This document shows, piece by piece, positions 11,897 through 24,518 of a stretch of DNA of 64,000 bases. The position numbers and the translations under genes are program-made. Numbering within the stretch: position 1 is the stretch's first letter; the number at the start of each line of letters is the position of its first letter. Source of the stretch: Lactarius indigo (Eukaryota > Basidiomycota > Agaricomycetes > Russulales > Russulaceae); assembly GCA_025766275.1 (NCBI GenBank), contig JAFKAC010000062.1:282527-346526 (forward strand). The letters are read 5' to 3'. The notes under the pieces are model-generated. The model was not told where the DNA came from and ran no database searches. It was given only the letters and a program-made list of their open reading frames with translations.

Positions 11897-13163
11897 CTGG
11901 TTAGGTTTGTGGCTCTGTGTCCAGCTTTGCATCATTCCAGTGCCAATAACGTCGAGCGTAACGAGACGGGAGGTCTCAACTACGTCTATAGGGAACGCCT
12001 ATACCATCAGCGCTCGTATCGTCATGCTAAAGTAGCTCTGATTTACGCTGATGTAGACCAATCGACATCGTCTATGTTCATTGGCCTTTCCCTGTCTCGT
12101 TCCCATTGAAGGATTTACCAAAAAGCATTGAAGATGGTATTTACAACACGCATATAATTCCATTCTATCATTCCCATGTCCCCCCGACCCTCTAGTCGAA
12201 AGAGGTGCAGCTGTGCTGCCCACACTGCTGCATCGGTGCTCGAAAACCGCCAAGAAATACTACGCACGAGAAGAGGCGGGAAGCTGATATCTGGATGTAA
12301 CGGCCTCAATCAGGCGCAGCGCTTGAAAAGGCTTCTTATCGACTCGTAGGCGAAGCCTACCGCGCTCATGTATCAGCAAGACGTTGGACATCCCGCGGCT
12401 GCGCACAGGTGAATCGTCACGTCTCCCTGAACACATCTCCCTGAACTGTGAGACTAAATAAGAGTCAGACCAACCTCTGAGACATAGGTACTCCCACGTA
12501 CCCAGCTGGGACGGTGGAAACGCCATCCTCTGCTTGACCTCAGGCAGGAAAAGACGGCATAAATAGCACGGTAAGCCAACCTCACGTCAAGAATCTTTGC
12601 AAAGGTCGTATTGCCTGAATGCCATAAATGTAAGGACGAAGATACTGACGAACGGTGCCGCGTCCAAGAAATTAGATACCAAGGTCATTCACCATACAAC
12701 GTATGGTGCGCACCACGTTCTTTCGGGGTCCAAGCCATCTGCGGACGCCGATAAGTGGAAGAAACACTACAGCACTACAGCAGATACGTCAGATATCATA
12801 GCTCCCGTTTGGATGAGGACGATTTTGGGACATACCTTGAGCCAGACAACGATAAGGCACGGCTAATAGGGCGATGAAACGTAGTGCAACATGTAGTACA
12901 CGTGATAACCTGTAAAGGTGGTTACTATCGTACTGAATGTTCCAGTACGTCTGGCCGCAGTGTAAAATCTCCTCGCGAACACGTCGTTAGTGACTCGGTC
13001 CACCGCCGCAAGCCTGAGGGCTCTACAGGCGTGAGACTGCAACGGCCCGGGCGCCGCCAGCTGCGCTCATCAGCGCTGCCAGTGCACTGCCACCCAGCTA
13101 CAGTACTGTACTGCCAGACCGTCGCATACATCGTATCCACTTACAACTTCCATCCGAACTCGA
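11897..13163. other. Intergenic, nothing recognised
   Basis: A 1.27-kb stretch between the uL30m relic and the NLR gene. A minus-strand frame (12,526-12,260) contains PPSQLGTWEYL, but it is short and I could not assign it. The last 200 bases upstream of 13164 are CT/CA-rich as expected for a promoter and leader. Confidence 0.35.
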
Positions 13164-16100
13164 ATGAGCCAACCCTCTCAAATGTCTAACTTTCAAAACA
13201 TTCTCAATGCCGTCGACAAATACGCCGAGCAGACCGGCATAAATCTGAAGGACAATCCGATTGCCGACAAGATCAACGACTGTGATTCTCCTGGAGCAGT
13301 CCTCATCCTACTTCAAGACAACATCAAAGCGTTCAACGACTATCGCGACCAAAATCGGAAGTTCATCGATTGCCTCAGCCCGGTGGTACAATTCGTCCAT
13401 GCCTTCTCTGCAATTCTTGGTGAGGCAGCGGGTCTGGTGAGCCGCAAAAACCTACTTTGTTATCTATTTCTTTTTCACGCTCTCCCAAAAAGGTACCGCT
13501 CCAACCTGCAAAACTGATCTTCGTCGGCATCGATGTCCTCTTCACCGTGCGTGACTTCAATTCCTTATTCATTGATTTGACATCCGAGTGATCTCAGGCG
13601 GCTGATGGAGTTAGCGCGAGCTATGACGCCCTCCTTGAACTCTTCGAGTCCATCGGAAACTTCCTCAAACGTCTCCATATCTATACCGAGATCCCTTTGG
13701 ACCCTTTGATGACGGATATAGTAGCCAAGATAATGGTCGAGTTAATCTCGATACTTGCCCTGGCGAAGAAACAAATCCATCGAGGACGACTCAGTAAGCG
13801 GGTCCTTATTATAACTATTAGCTACAACATCTGAACGCGTTTCAGAGCAATTCGCAAAGAAGTTGATGGGGGATAGCGAGATAGAGGGCATACTGAAGAG
13901 ATTGGACAGACTCACGCAAGACGAGGCCCGCATGACGGTGGCGCAGACCTTGGCTGTCGTTCACGGTCTCTTGAATAATATGAAGGTGGTCATGGACGGT
14001 GGGTCAAGCTGTGTACTGACTTTAAAGCGCTCTGATTGGACTGTTCTCTAAATAGGCGGCGAGGCATCAACGAGTGCAATCCGCCAGACTCTTGGTACGT
14101 TTTTGTGATCACGCGCGAGTCAGTGTTCTCCGGTCTTATGGGGGGTGCTAGTCACCATGCAGGAGGTTGCGAATGAGATTAACAAAATGAAGCGTGCGTC
14201 GTCTTGCCCGTTCTTGGAGCTGTGGGGTGAACCGCCCCTTCAGGAAACCAGTTACAAAAGGATGCCAGAAACTGGATCTCACCTCCGGACCCGTCCAAAA
14301 ATCACGTCATCGCACGCAGGATCCACTCTGGCGAATCCGCGGTATGGTTTACCTGTGGCCCCACCTTCGAGAAATGGAACCTGATGGGCGGCCTTTTGTG
14401 GATACACGGTAAACGTACGTCACTCTTATACCTCCTGTGATCACATTTTCAACCGCTGATGGAAATTCGTGATGGTAGCGGGATCGGGGAAGAGCGTCTT
14501 ATGGTAGGTGCCCCGCCAAGCACATCCTCGTCTACATATATTCATATTGACGCCTATCGACCAGTTCCAGTATAATTGAACAAGCCGCTACGCTGCGCGA
14601 TCAGGGACTAGGACTGGTTGCTTATTATTACTTCGACTTTAGAGATACCGCAAAGCAAGATGTCCGTGGCTTGCTGTCCTCCTTAATCATCCAACTCTGC
14701 GCCAAGTCAGATCTTTGCTACGACGTCCTTTCTCATCTATATTCCGATTACGACGCTGGATTGTGCTTGCCCGATGATGACGCACTCACCCAATGCCTGA
14801 AAGACATGCTTGAACTCCCAGGACTGCCTCCGATCTATATCATCATCGATGCTCTCGACGAGTGCCCCGACACATCTGGGGCGCCATCTCCACGCGAACT
14901 CGTGCTCGACCTCTTAGGGGACCTTGTCGAGTCACAACTTTCGAATCTTCGGATCTGTGTCACGAGTCGTCCCGAGGCCGATATCCAAGATGCGCTTGGG
15001 CCGTTGGTATCTTATCCTGTCTCTCTTCACGACGAAGCTGGCCAAAAGCAGGATATCATCGACTACATCAGTTCTTCTGTCCAGTCAGATAGAAAGATGC
15101 GAAAGTGGAGAGCGGACGATAGGCAAATGGTTATTGATGTACTCACCCAGAGGGCCGGCGGAATGTAAGCAATCACTATTACTGTATCGTAACTATCTTT
15201 TCATCCAGTCACAGGTTTAGATGGGTTTATTGCCAAATAGAGGCGTTGCGACGGTGTTTCCCTCCAGCATTACGGCGTGCTCTCGAGGAATTGCCCGAAA
15301 CCCTGGACTCAACATACGAGCGGATCTTGCTAGGCATCGAGAAGGCGAAACAAAAATATGCCTACCGCCTTCTGCAGTGCATCGCGGTCTCCATTCGCCC
15401 GCTTCGCGTTGAGGAGCTTGCGGAAGTACTTGCCGTTCAACCTGACGCCGGAGAGGACTCAGAATATCATTCTGACTGGCGCCCCGAGGATGCACATCAT
15501 GCGGTGTTGTCTGCGTGTTCCAGTTTGATCATGGTTGCCAATATCGATGGCTCGTCGATCGTACAGTTTTCACACTTCTCGGTGAAAGAGTTCCTGATGT
15601 CCTCTCGCCTTGCCAATATGGCGGAGCATCTTTCCGTTTATCACATCCTTCCTCATTCCGCCCACTCGATTCTTTCCCGCACCTGCCTCAGCGTCCTACT
15701 CGATCTCGGTGAACCGAGCCAAGTTGACAAAAGCGCAATAGAAAAACGTCCATTTGCAATTTATGCGGCTCGGTACTGGGTCGACCATGGCAAATTCGAA
15801 GGCGTGTCGTCAAGTATTCAGGATCTCATGGAATGTCTCTTCGACCCAACCAGACCCCACTTCGCGACATGGGTCTGGATATATGACGTTGACCGCCCTT
15901 GGAAAGGACCGATGGCGACAGTACGCCCAACGCAACCAGAGGCCGAGCCATTATACTACGCAGCACTATGCGGTTTCCACAGCCTCACGGAACACCTCAC
16001 CATTGTACATACAATGGATGTTAACGCTAGGGGTGGAAACTTCGGCTTTCCGTTGAACGCCGCGTTGATCAAGGGAGAGATTGAGATTGCTCTGAGATTA

Positions 16101-16552
16101 CTTCAGCTCGGCGTGAATATAAACGCCCTGGACGACGAGGGTAATAGTTCGTTGCATAGAGCCGCAAAAGGCGGTCGTTGTGCCGTAGTGGAGTTGTTAC
16201 TCCAACATCGAGCAGATATCGACATTCAGACAGACGACTGGGGCAAGACCCCGTTGCATATGGCGGTGCAGAGCGGGCAACTGGAAGTTTGTCAGTTACT
16301 ACTGAAGCATGGGGCAGATGTAAAGCTCCGAGCAAGAGATGGGTGGACGTCATTGCACTTTGCATCTAGAAATGGACATCTCGGTATCGCGCAAGATTTG
16401 CTTGACTACGGCGCAGATCCAAATGCGGAGAATGAAGATCTTTTGACACCACTGCATCTAGCATCTATCCGAGGATACCTCGAGATTGTCCAATTGATAG
16501 CCCGCCATGGCGCAACACTTGACAAGACGACTGTGGGCCTGGAAACACCGCT

Positions 16553-16560
16553 ACACATTG
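16553..16560 (+). repeat. 8-bp target-site duplication, left copy (ACACATTG)
   Basis: Identical to 22943-22950 on the far side of the transposon. It lies in the codons for LHI of an ankyrin TPLHIA motif. Confidence 0.93.
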
Positions 16561-16597
16561 CAAGGGGGGGGCGGGACCGGAATCCCGAACCGCGGGT

Positions 16598-16618
16598 GGG
16601 GGGGGGGGGGGGGGGGGG
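16598..16618 (+). repeat. Poly-G run in transposon left end
   Basis: About twenty consecutive guanines just inside the left terminal repeat, matched by a shorter run at 22866-22875. Such runs can form G-quadruplexes and are also prone to length error in sequencing, so the exact count is uncertain. Confidence 0.7.
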
Positions 16619-16768
16619 CCGGTGGCTGAACGAAAAAATCCGACCTTCCTAATTAGGAAGCGATCCGCCTTGTGGCGCCGTGTGGACCTCCTCAAACGAT
16701 CCTCAACGCATCGGGGAAATGGCTTAGTTTAGATAGATATTCAATACCAGTTTCTTGACGCACTCTAA

Positions 16769-19700
16769 ATGTCTGAACCGAACCAAGAAAAAAAGCGAGA
16801 AAATGAAAAGTAAGTGCTTGAGTAAGGATACAAGAACGCGCTCGACTAATCTTACAACTAATCTAATCACAAACAGTAGTGGAATTAAATTCCACGCGAC
16901 CAGCGTGCTCGTCTGCCCAGACTGTAACGAAACAGTTCGTGTTGGGTTTGGTGGAAAGAAGAACCTTGACATCCACTGCACGTCGAAGGCATGCCAGAGG
17001 AAACAAAGCAACAAAAGTAAGGGGCCAAAAAGGGCCCCTGAAAGACCCCCCAAACCTGACCAGCCGAATCATGACCTTCGTGCATTCTTCAAGCCCCGTG
17101 TACCATTGGTTCCACCAACAGTAGTCGCACCACCGCCAGTCCACACAGATGAAACAAGCTTCAGTGGACTTACCGACAACCTAGAAGTTGACTTGGGAGC
17201 ACTAGAAGCATGCGCAAGAATGCCAAGAGGGAAACACACCAGGAAGGATATGTTGGAGGATATCAAAGTGGAGATGGGAGTACCACTTGGAATGCCTCCA
17301 CCCGCAAACGCTGGGAACACCCAAGGAAAGACTCCCTGCCAAAAGGGGATTGAACTGCTGAACAAACTTGAAGCTGCCCTAACACGAATTCCCGACAGCG
17401 TACCTCTTGCAACCTCAGAACACCGGCTCAGTATCTTCTCGGCCGATCCTCACTCTTGTGTTGCCAGCCTGGAGCAAGGCCTGGAGGAAGACTTCGAGGA
17501 CGACTGGATGGTCTTGAACTCGATGTTGAAGACTGCGTTTGGATGGGGAGAGTCAGAGATGCGAGAGAACACGAAGGAAATGCTGAATCGCGGTGCACAT
17601 GGCCTGGATGGTTTCATCCAGTTCTTGAAGTATTTCATCTTGCAACGTGGTCTTGAAGGCGCGATGATCGAGACGAAGGTCAATGGGCTGTTGTGTGAGA
17701 TAGATAATCAGTAAGCAACGGACATGTGAGTATTTGAAGTAGGAGCTCACTGGCGTGTACTAGATATGCGCCTGTCCCCATTCCCATCCCCGCCCTCCAG
17801 TCCATCTCTGCTGAAACTGCCACCAGTGTACGCAAGACCAACAGCGTGCTCATGCCTGTGCTTGCCATCGTGAGTGGAACAGTCGAGTCACCAATCATGC
17901 TCGATCATGTCCCTGACAGGGCACCCGAAGCTTGCTTCGATGCTCGCTCCAATGTCACTGAGCATGCCCGTAGTATTTGTGCTGATGGCAAAGATCGGAC
18001 AACACAGAGTGGGTCGAGGATCAGAGCAAGTCTTGAAGGTCGTCGTGGGGCTTATTGTGAAGGCATTCTGGTCCCATTTCCGCATGGAAAAAACCATCAT
18101 ATATCCTATCCCTTTGGTATACACAGTGAACGTGACTTACCTTGGGACTACCGCTCGACCCGAGACAAGTTTTATATACAAGCGAAACTATGTCGCAGAC
18201 CCTCGATCAGCAAGGGAAATGCCTGCAACGACTGCCAGGCGCTCACCTCCATACCCATCTATATCAGCATCATGGACCGAATCCGACACGGGGTCCACGA
18301 GAACTCTCCGCTCATCTACCATGGAATCGGTGGTCTTGTTGAAGTTGCTCGGCGCAAAACCGAACAAGTGCGGCAGTTACGATTGACGAAGTTGAACGCC
18401 AGCCGAAGGTTGCTGGGGAAAGCCACTGCCCTTGACGACCACAAACAATGGATAATGGCTATCGCAAGTGGGAGAGTCGATCGAGTTGCGTCTCTGGTAC
18501 AAGCAGGACTAAAGCACAAAGCCGGAATCAAGTCTTTGATCCAGCAGTACGAACGCGCGGCGGAGAAACTTTACCAGCCGAAAGGTTACTCGAATGAAGA
18601 CCTCATGCGTTCAATCGTGATGCTCCGATTGGGCGGAGCACATGTTGCGGAGTTTGCCCATCGCTCCTTGTCCTTGCTGAGCATCACCACAATACGACGC
18701 AATACAGTTCTGCAATCCCTTATCGTCTCTCCATCTGCGCCAACAGTTTCTGAGGTTGAGAGAAATATTATGTTGTGTCACTCTGGTCTAGCTGGTGCCG
18801 GCGACACTTTGGACCTTGCTTTGGACTCTGGCACAAGCTCCGGCGGACTTCAAGTTATGCATCAGGTCATAATGTTTGATGAGCTCGCTATTGAACAACG
18901 TGTTCGCTGGGACAACTCCACCAACAAATTCCTGGGGTTATGTCGTGAACATGGCCATGAGGTTCCCCTTGATTTCACCTCTGAAAGAGAACTCGATATC
19001 CTCTGCAATGCGATTAACGATAACCTGGTCCACCTTGCTAGTGAGGCCACTGTCGCAGGAATTGGTGTACTCTCAGAAGTCCCCCGTGAATATTCTGTTC
19101 AGCCAATTATGTTTTCAGGTACTTGCAAGAGAGAGACTGGCCCGCACCATGCATGCATCCTACAGGTGGTTCTCGAGGCGGCCAACAAAGTCAAAGGGCG
19201 GAAGAACTGCACTTATCGCACAGTCTGCATCGCATCCGATGGCAAAGCAAAGCGTGGAGACGCATTTGTGATTCTGACAATGAGTTCCCAGCTATCTGCA
19301 AGCTCGCCGATCTATGGGCAGCTCTCCTCGCTGAAGCTCATGAACCACCTGGTCGGTCCAGATGATCTCACAGCTGACAAGGATTTCAAACACGTATTCA
19401 AGCGTCAAAGAAACCTCCTCATGCGCCAGAAAGGTGTTTTGATTCAAGGCTTTTGTGTCACTCCTGCCATACTTCGGACGCACCTCGAATCACATGGCGT
19501 CCCCTCGCATCGACTGCAGTCTCTCCTCAATCCCAATGACAAGCAGGACGTCATCCTCGCATATTCTCTCCTGAAGGAAGTATGGTCACTTCCTCCTCCA
19601 CCAGCCAGTTCCAGCCCCTCTTTCACCCATGCGCGCGAGGCCCTTAACATATATGGACAATTTGCCCTCCATTTAATGATGCCCTATGTCTGCGTTGACC

Positions 19701-22700
19701 TTGATCTCGATGAACAGTTGATTCACTTGAGTGTGGCTGCGCACATGGCCTTTTTCCTTTACAGGGACTGTCTTGCTCGCACCCAATTCATGCTGACGCA
19801 ATCGTATGTGGATATCATGATTATGGTCAAGAATGTGTTCTACTGCGTCGCCAAAGCTAAAGTCGACAATCCGCATGGCAATTTCTACCCCGTCCTTCTG
19901 GGGACCGATCGCTTGGAAACATTCTTTGGTCTGATTTGGACAGCTGTTGGTACGGATGCGAACATTGATGTCCTACAGCTTGGCAACCGTGCGTCAGGTC
20001 TAACTGAGGTTGCTTTTATTCTTGCAGAGCACCCAGAGTGGGACATTGGCCCTTATCGTCTCACATTGCCCCGTATCGCCAAAGACACTCAGGCAGGGGA
20101 AATTACTTCAAAGTTTGATCACATCAGCCCGAAGGACTGGCATGGCGACGCTACTGTTGCAAGAGTCAATCTTCACTCTTGTTGGCTCTTGGGACGTCAG
20201 CAGGCAATCACATGTATCCCTGATGCTGGACGCGTCTTCGAGCAACTCTTGGCAGAGGGTGCTCCCGATATCGATATGCTATCTCCTCTTGGTACATTAC
20301 TTGTAAACCAACGTGACCAAGAACACGACATTGAAGACACCACCGATGACTTTGCTTCTAGCTTTGATCCTGAGGGACCCCCTTCCGACGGCATGCAAAA
20401 CACACACAATACTCAATTGACCCTCTCCTTGCCCCTCTCTTGCACACACGATGGGGATTTGGAGGACGCAATTGCCGACGAAATGCCAAGAAATAACGTC
20501 AACTCCACAATTATTGTACAAGGCCAGAAAACATCGAAAGCGAAGGCCCTCCGCCATCGAATGGCTTCTCGTACCACTCGATCATCGACAGATCGGTTGC
20601 GGCATGTACAAAACATACCGTGCTTTGGTCCAACTTCTGCTGGCACCGCTGAGACTGACTCGTGGTCTGGCTCGATCACGCCTTGCGACGACGCTACTTT
20701 GGGGCCTACTCTTTGCGTTGGCAATCCAGTCGCTTTACTTGTCCGGTGTGGTACGCTTGTCGTCCTGGCTGTGGCCCAGGTTAATCGACTTCGGTTTGCA
20801 TCCCAATCCAACCTTGATGAACTCGCCATCCGCCTTCTTGCCGACCCGACTGCTAAGGTAGACTGCCAACTCCTGCGCCTTGTTCCTGCGACAGTCGAAG
20901 ATGATCCAACGCGTGTACATGACTGGTGCTGGTCCATGCAAATGGAGGCGAATTGCGAGAACGTCGATGGTCGATATGTCCAATCGCTGAATCCTGCGAT
21001 TTCAATTCTAACACCTGGAAAGCCGACATTTCTCTTTGAAGGCAGCTTCCTGGTGACGCTTTCCTGTAGCCTGTTTCAAGACCTTCGGCCACAGGTCTAC
21101 CAAAGCTTGCCAGTGCTGAGACGCACAGAATTCTTCCCTTACCGCTTCAAAGGTATGTCGGGACCATATATTAACTATTATCATGTAGTGACTTTGTTTA
21201 GGGATGGCGTGCTTTGTCTGCGACGAAAAACAGACCAACTACTTGGAAATAAACAGTCAAGGCTGTTCGAGATGTGGGTCGACAGTGAACCGGAAGAATG
21301 GACAACGCGTCCTTGAACATATGGGCGCACACATCCTACACGATGGTCTGCTTGATAGTTCCGAAGAGCTCTGTGGGCTGTGTCTTCGCCCTGCTCCAAT
21401 GTGCCAGATCTACCTAAGGAAGGCCCGCGGAGCTGCTGGAAGCGTCTCGGTGGACCACAAGAAGTCAAAATGTGTCAATATGACACATTTCAACTATGCA
21501 ACTGCCTCCACTTCTTCTGAGGCATCTCCTTGCTCAAATGTTCCAGTTATCTGCCCCCGTTGTCCCGACGATAGTCCTGCTGTATGGACATACAGTCTCC
21601 ATGCACACTTCCGAGGGCGACATCGCATCCAATCTCCAGACGACTTCCCCATCACAATTTGTCTGTCTCAATCTGAGAAAGATGGTATGCGAAAAGTCTG
21701 GAATTTGCGGTTCAAGGCCCAGAAGCAACGCAAAACAAAGCCAAAGAATATACTGTCACTTGCTATCTCGGAGGCACACCGTGCCCAGCTTTATCTCCAG
21801 TGAGTCTGATGTTGTCCAAGAATTCACTCTCAGACTAAGAGCCCGTCTTAACTAGATCGGGTACGGGCGACAAGGAAAATCAAGAGGACAACTCAGGTGC
21901 GCGCAATGTTGACTTCCATAGTGACTCTGGCCATCATCTGGAGGACGTGATGGAGTGGGACTCGGAGCGGGAGTTTGACAATGACGATGGTGACGGCGGC
22001 GGTGACAACGGTGGTGACAGAGATGACGATGATGAAGAGAATGAGCCAAGTACGGTATTTCCTTCATAATACATACTTCGTAGGCTGATCCCTGTTTGAT
22101 AGCTCTTCCTCCATCGTCTCCGACCTGATATCCAAACGCATCCGTGTCTCCACCCCTTTCCCCAACTCCTGCCCCACAGACTGCACCTTGGACTGCACAC
22201 CAAACTGTGCACGCTCATGGATTAAACGTACTGCCCGTCGGATCGTCCATATCCACCCTCAAATCCACCACCACACCCCCAGAATCGTCTGCGCAGGCAC
22301 AAGCGCAGGCCCTCAAATCAAGCACGGAGCCATGCACACGGCCTTCAGATCTTATCGCCCACCCACCCGAATTGACTGCGGTGAAAGACGTGCCGCTGGC
22401 CATTACCACCTTGGCTCCCCTATCATCTCTTCCAGAGTCTCTGAGTCATGCATTGCCCGAACCGGCTGTCAGCACTCGAGGACGTTGGCTGAGAAAAGCG
22501 AACGTCCTCAGTCTGAACATGTGTACGTGTGGTGTTACGATCACCGAGTCCGAGATCAATACAGGGGTAAATGTGATGAAGTGTCGAGTTTCTGGGTGTG
22601 AGACAGTCTGGGTGCGTTCTTTGTATTTTTCTTCCCTTTCCTTGTCTTTTCTGTCTTGCTTCCTGCTCACACAGCTACCAGTTCCATCAAGTGTGTATGG

Positions 22701-22777
22701 ATTACGAATTCGCACCCAAAAATTGGGCTTGCGATAGCTGCGCAGGAGGGACAAATCGACGCCGTCGTCGGATGTAG
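16769..22777 (+). CDS. Transposase gene: C2HC finger, RNase H-like core, PHD-like C-terminus
   Basis: Exons fit as 16769-16809, 16877-17710, 17764-21152, 21202-21799, 21856-22049, 22103-22611 and 22682-22777, all with GT-AG introns of 49-70 bp. The N-terminus has a finger CPDCNETVRVGFGG...H-x5-C like a DNA-binding C2HC or BED-type module. The core has VIMFDELAIEQRVRWD then FLGLCREHG, like the first catalytic-Asp strand of P/THAP9 transposases, and later LLGTDRLETFFGLIW, like their conserved QD-x-LE-x-xFG-x-IR segment. A second Cys-rich module (CFVCDEKQ...CSRCG...) follows, then an acidic stretch, a Pro/Thr linker and a PHD-like finger (CTCG...CRVSGCETVWFHQVCMDY...WACDSC). An in-frame TGA at 22126-22128 separates the acidic stretch from the PHD part. 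It is either a nonsense mutation, since a CGA codon would give it by one transition, or a true end with the PHD module as a separate piece. Catalytic roles are inferred. Confidence 0.72.
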
Positions 22778-22942
22778 TTTACATAAATTCTATGACATGT
22801 GACTTAAACATATTACAAATTTATGCAAAACATAAACATGTGACTCAAAATTTCCGTATATGGCAAGGGGGGGGGGGTCGGAAAGCCCCTAAAAGACAAA
22901 ACCTGACTGGATATCAATTTTTCCCATCCCGCTCCCCCCTTG

Positions 22943-22950
22943 ACACATTG
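22943..22950 (+). repeat. 8-bp target-site duplication, right copy (ACACATTG)
   Basis: Right-hand partner of 16553-16560. Confidence 0.93.
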
Positions 22951-24518
22951 CATCTTTTGTCGGGAACCTTGAAATTTCCCACTTCTTAATACGGCAAGGT
23001 GTAAAGACGATGTCCAAGGACAAGCGTGGTTGGGTCCCATTGCACCATGCATCACGACATGGACATCTTGACCTCGTGGAGATGCTGTTTGAAGGTGGCG
23101 CAGACGTCAACGTGTGAAATGCAAATGAGGTGACTCCGCTAGATCTCACATCGGGCCACGGGAATCTCGAGGTTGTTTGCTTCCTAATCGAGCACGGAGC
23201 AACTGTGAACTGCTGTAACAAGCGAGGCTGGACTCCTCTCCACACAGCAGCACGAAACGGCCAGTTTGACGTCGTGCGGTTTTTTCTCGACTGTGGTATT
23301 GGCGCCCATGTGCGAAATGGTAGTCATAGCACTCCGTTGATCCTAGCATCATATGGTGGACATATGGAGGTGTCACACCTTCTGATCGAGCACCAGGCTG
23401 ACATGAATTCCATCAGTGATGGGGGATGGATGTCGCTACACTCAGCATCACGATATGGTCATGCTGATGTTGTGCGACTCTTACTCGACCATGGGGCGAA
23501 TCCAAATGTCCGAAAAGCCAATCTCTGGGTTCCACTCCATCTCGCATCTGCTAATGGACATCTCAAAGTTGCGGAGTGGCTCATCGAACGCGGCACAGAA
23601 ATCGATGTTTGGAATGATGAACAGAAAACTCCGTTGGACCTGGCATCTGGAAACGGGGAGCTCGAAGTTGCACGCCTGTTGGTCAGGTGCGGTTCAAACG
23701 TCAATTCACAGGATAAGGAGGGCTGGACTCCATTACACTCAGCTGCACAGAATGGACACCTCAGTCTCGTGGAGCTGCTTCTCAATTCTGGTGCGGACAT
23801 TAGCATGCGGAATAGCGGCGAACAAGCACCGATAGATCTTGCGCATGAAAACCGGAAACACAATGTTACGAACTTCCTAGCAAGGCATTTAGGAGAATTA
23901 CAAACCCTAAATATGGTCAACTCGACTCCATTGGAAGCAGGGTCACAAAACAACATTCCTGACTTGATTGCCGAGATCATGGAACCACAACCGTACATCA
24001 ATGATTCATCTAATGATGAAGAGAACAATTCATTGCATAGTGCTATAGAAAACGGACACATTGGCTTGGTCCAGAGACTACTTGACTGCGGTGCAGATGT
24101 CGACCAAAGAAACAATGTACTCCAGACTCCGAGTCTGTTAAATCACTTGAATGTAGCATTAAGGGATGGGAAACTCAAAATTGCAAGGACATTAATCAAA
24201 TATGGCGTGGATGTGAACTCTCGAGATGCCCGTGGCTGGACCCCATTGCATAGAGCAGCACGATACGGGCATGCAGACATTGCGTGGTTGTTGCTCAACA
24301 ACGGCGCCGATATCAATGCCACTCAGCGGGATAATGCCACTGCATTGCATATCGCATCGGCCTTTGGTCATGTCAAGATGGTACAGTCGCTTCTTGAACA
24401 GGGAGTGAATTTGCAAATACGGAGCGTGTATGACAGAACGCCTTCTCAAGATGCACGGGCACATGGACACCGGGAGATTGCGCAGTTATTGTCAGAGTAT
24501 GACATCAGTGAAGTATAG

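Larger units (their letters stand above)
16561..22942 (+). mobile_element. Complete TIR DNA transposon, P-element/THAP9-like, 6,382 bp
   Basis: The element begins CAAGGGGGGGGCGGGA and ends TCCCGCTCCCCCCTTG, so the first and last 16 bases are inverted repeats with one mismatch. It is flanked by the exact 8-bp duplication ACACATTG. Removing the element plus one duplication copy restores the ankyrin reading frame, which fixes both borders. An 8-bp duplication is the rule for P, hAT and Zisupton superfamilies; the single internal gene looks P/THAP9-like rather than hAT, since there is no BED-hATC arrangement. Subterminal regions carry long guanine runs: 16598-16618 at the left, and at 22866-22875 at the right, where the run has the same rather than inverted sense. 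Confidence 0.9.
13164..24518 (+). pseudogene. NLR-like gene: Goodbye domain - NACHT - ankyrin repeats, split by a transposon
   Basis: The product would be a STAND-class NTPase of the type linked in fungi to non-self recognition. Exons: 13164-13436, 13493-13546, 13598-13793, 13846-13998, 14056-14094, 14153-14193, 14244-14414, 14479-14503, 14565-15164, 15215-16560, then 22951-24518. All nine introns are GT-AG, 50-64 bp and in phase. Residues 1-200 match the fungal N-terminal Goodbye domain (YDALLELFESIGNFLKRL, RLDRLTQDEARM). The Walker A motif HGKPGSGKSVLC is assembled across three exons; Walker B is IYIIIDALDECPD, followed by VTSRPEADI. Ankyrin repeats begin around 16,000 and continue in the distal piece to YDISEV. 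The frame is continuous from 16560 to 22951, so the transposon is the primary break. A further in-frame TGA at 23115 follows DVNV, where an Arg codon would fit the ankyrin consensus. Confidence 0.88.

Noticed and set aside
12260..12526. Possible methyltransferase start (PPSQLGTWEYL) on the minus strand
   Set aside because: Only one short motif; what follows does not match the family and no exon chain could be built.
21852..22218. His/Arg-rich minus-strand frames opposite the acidic region
   Set aside because: They mirror the Asp/Gly codons of the transposase exon on the plus strand.
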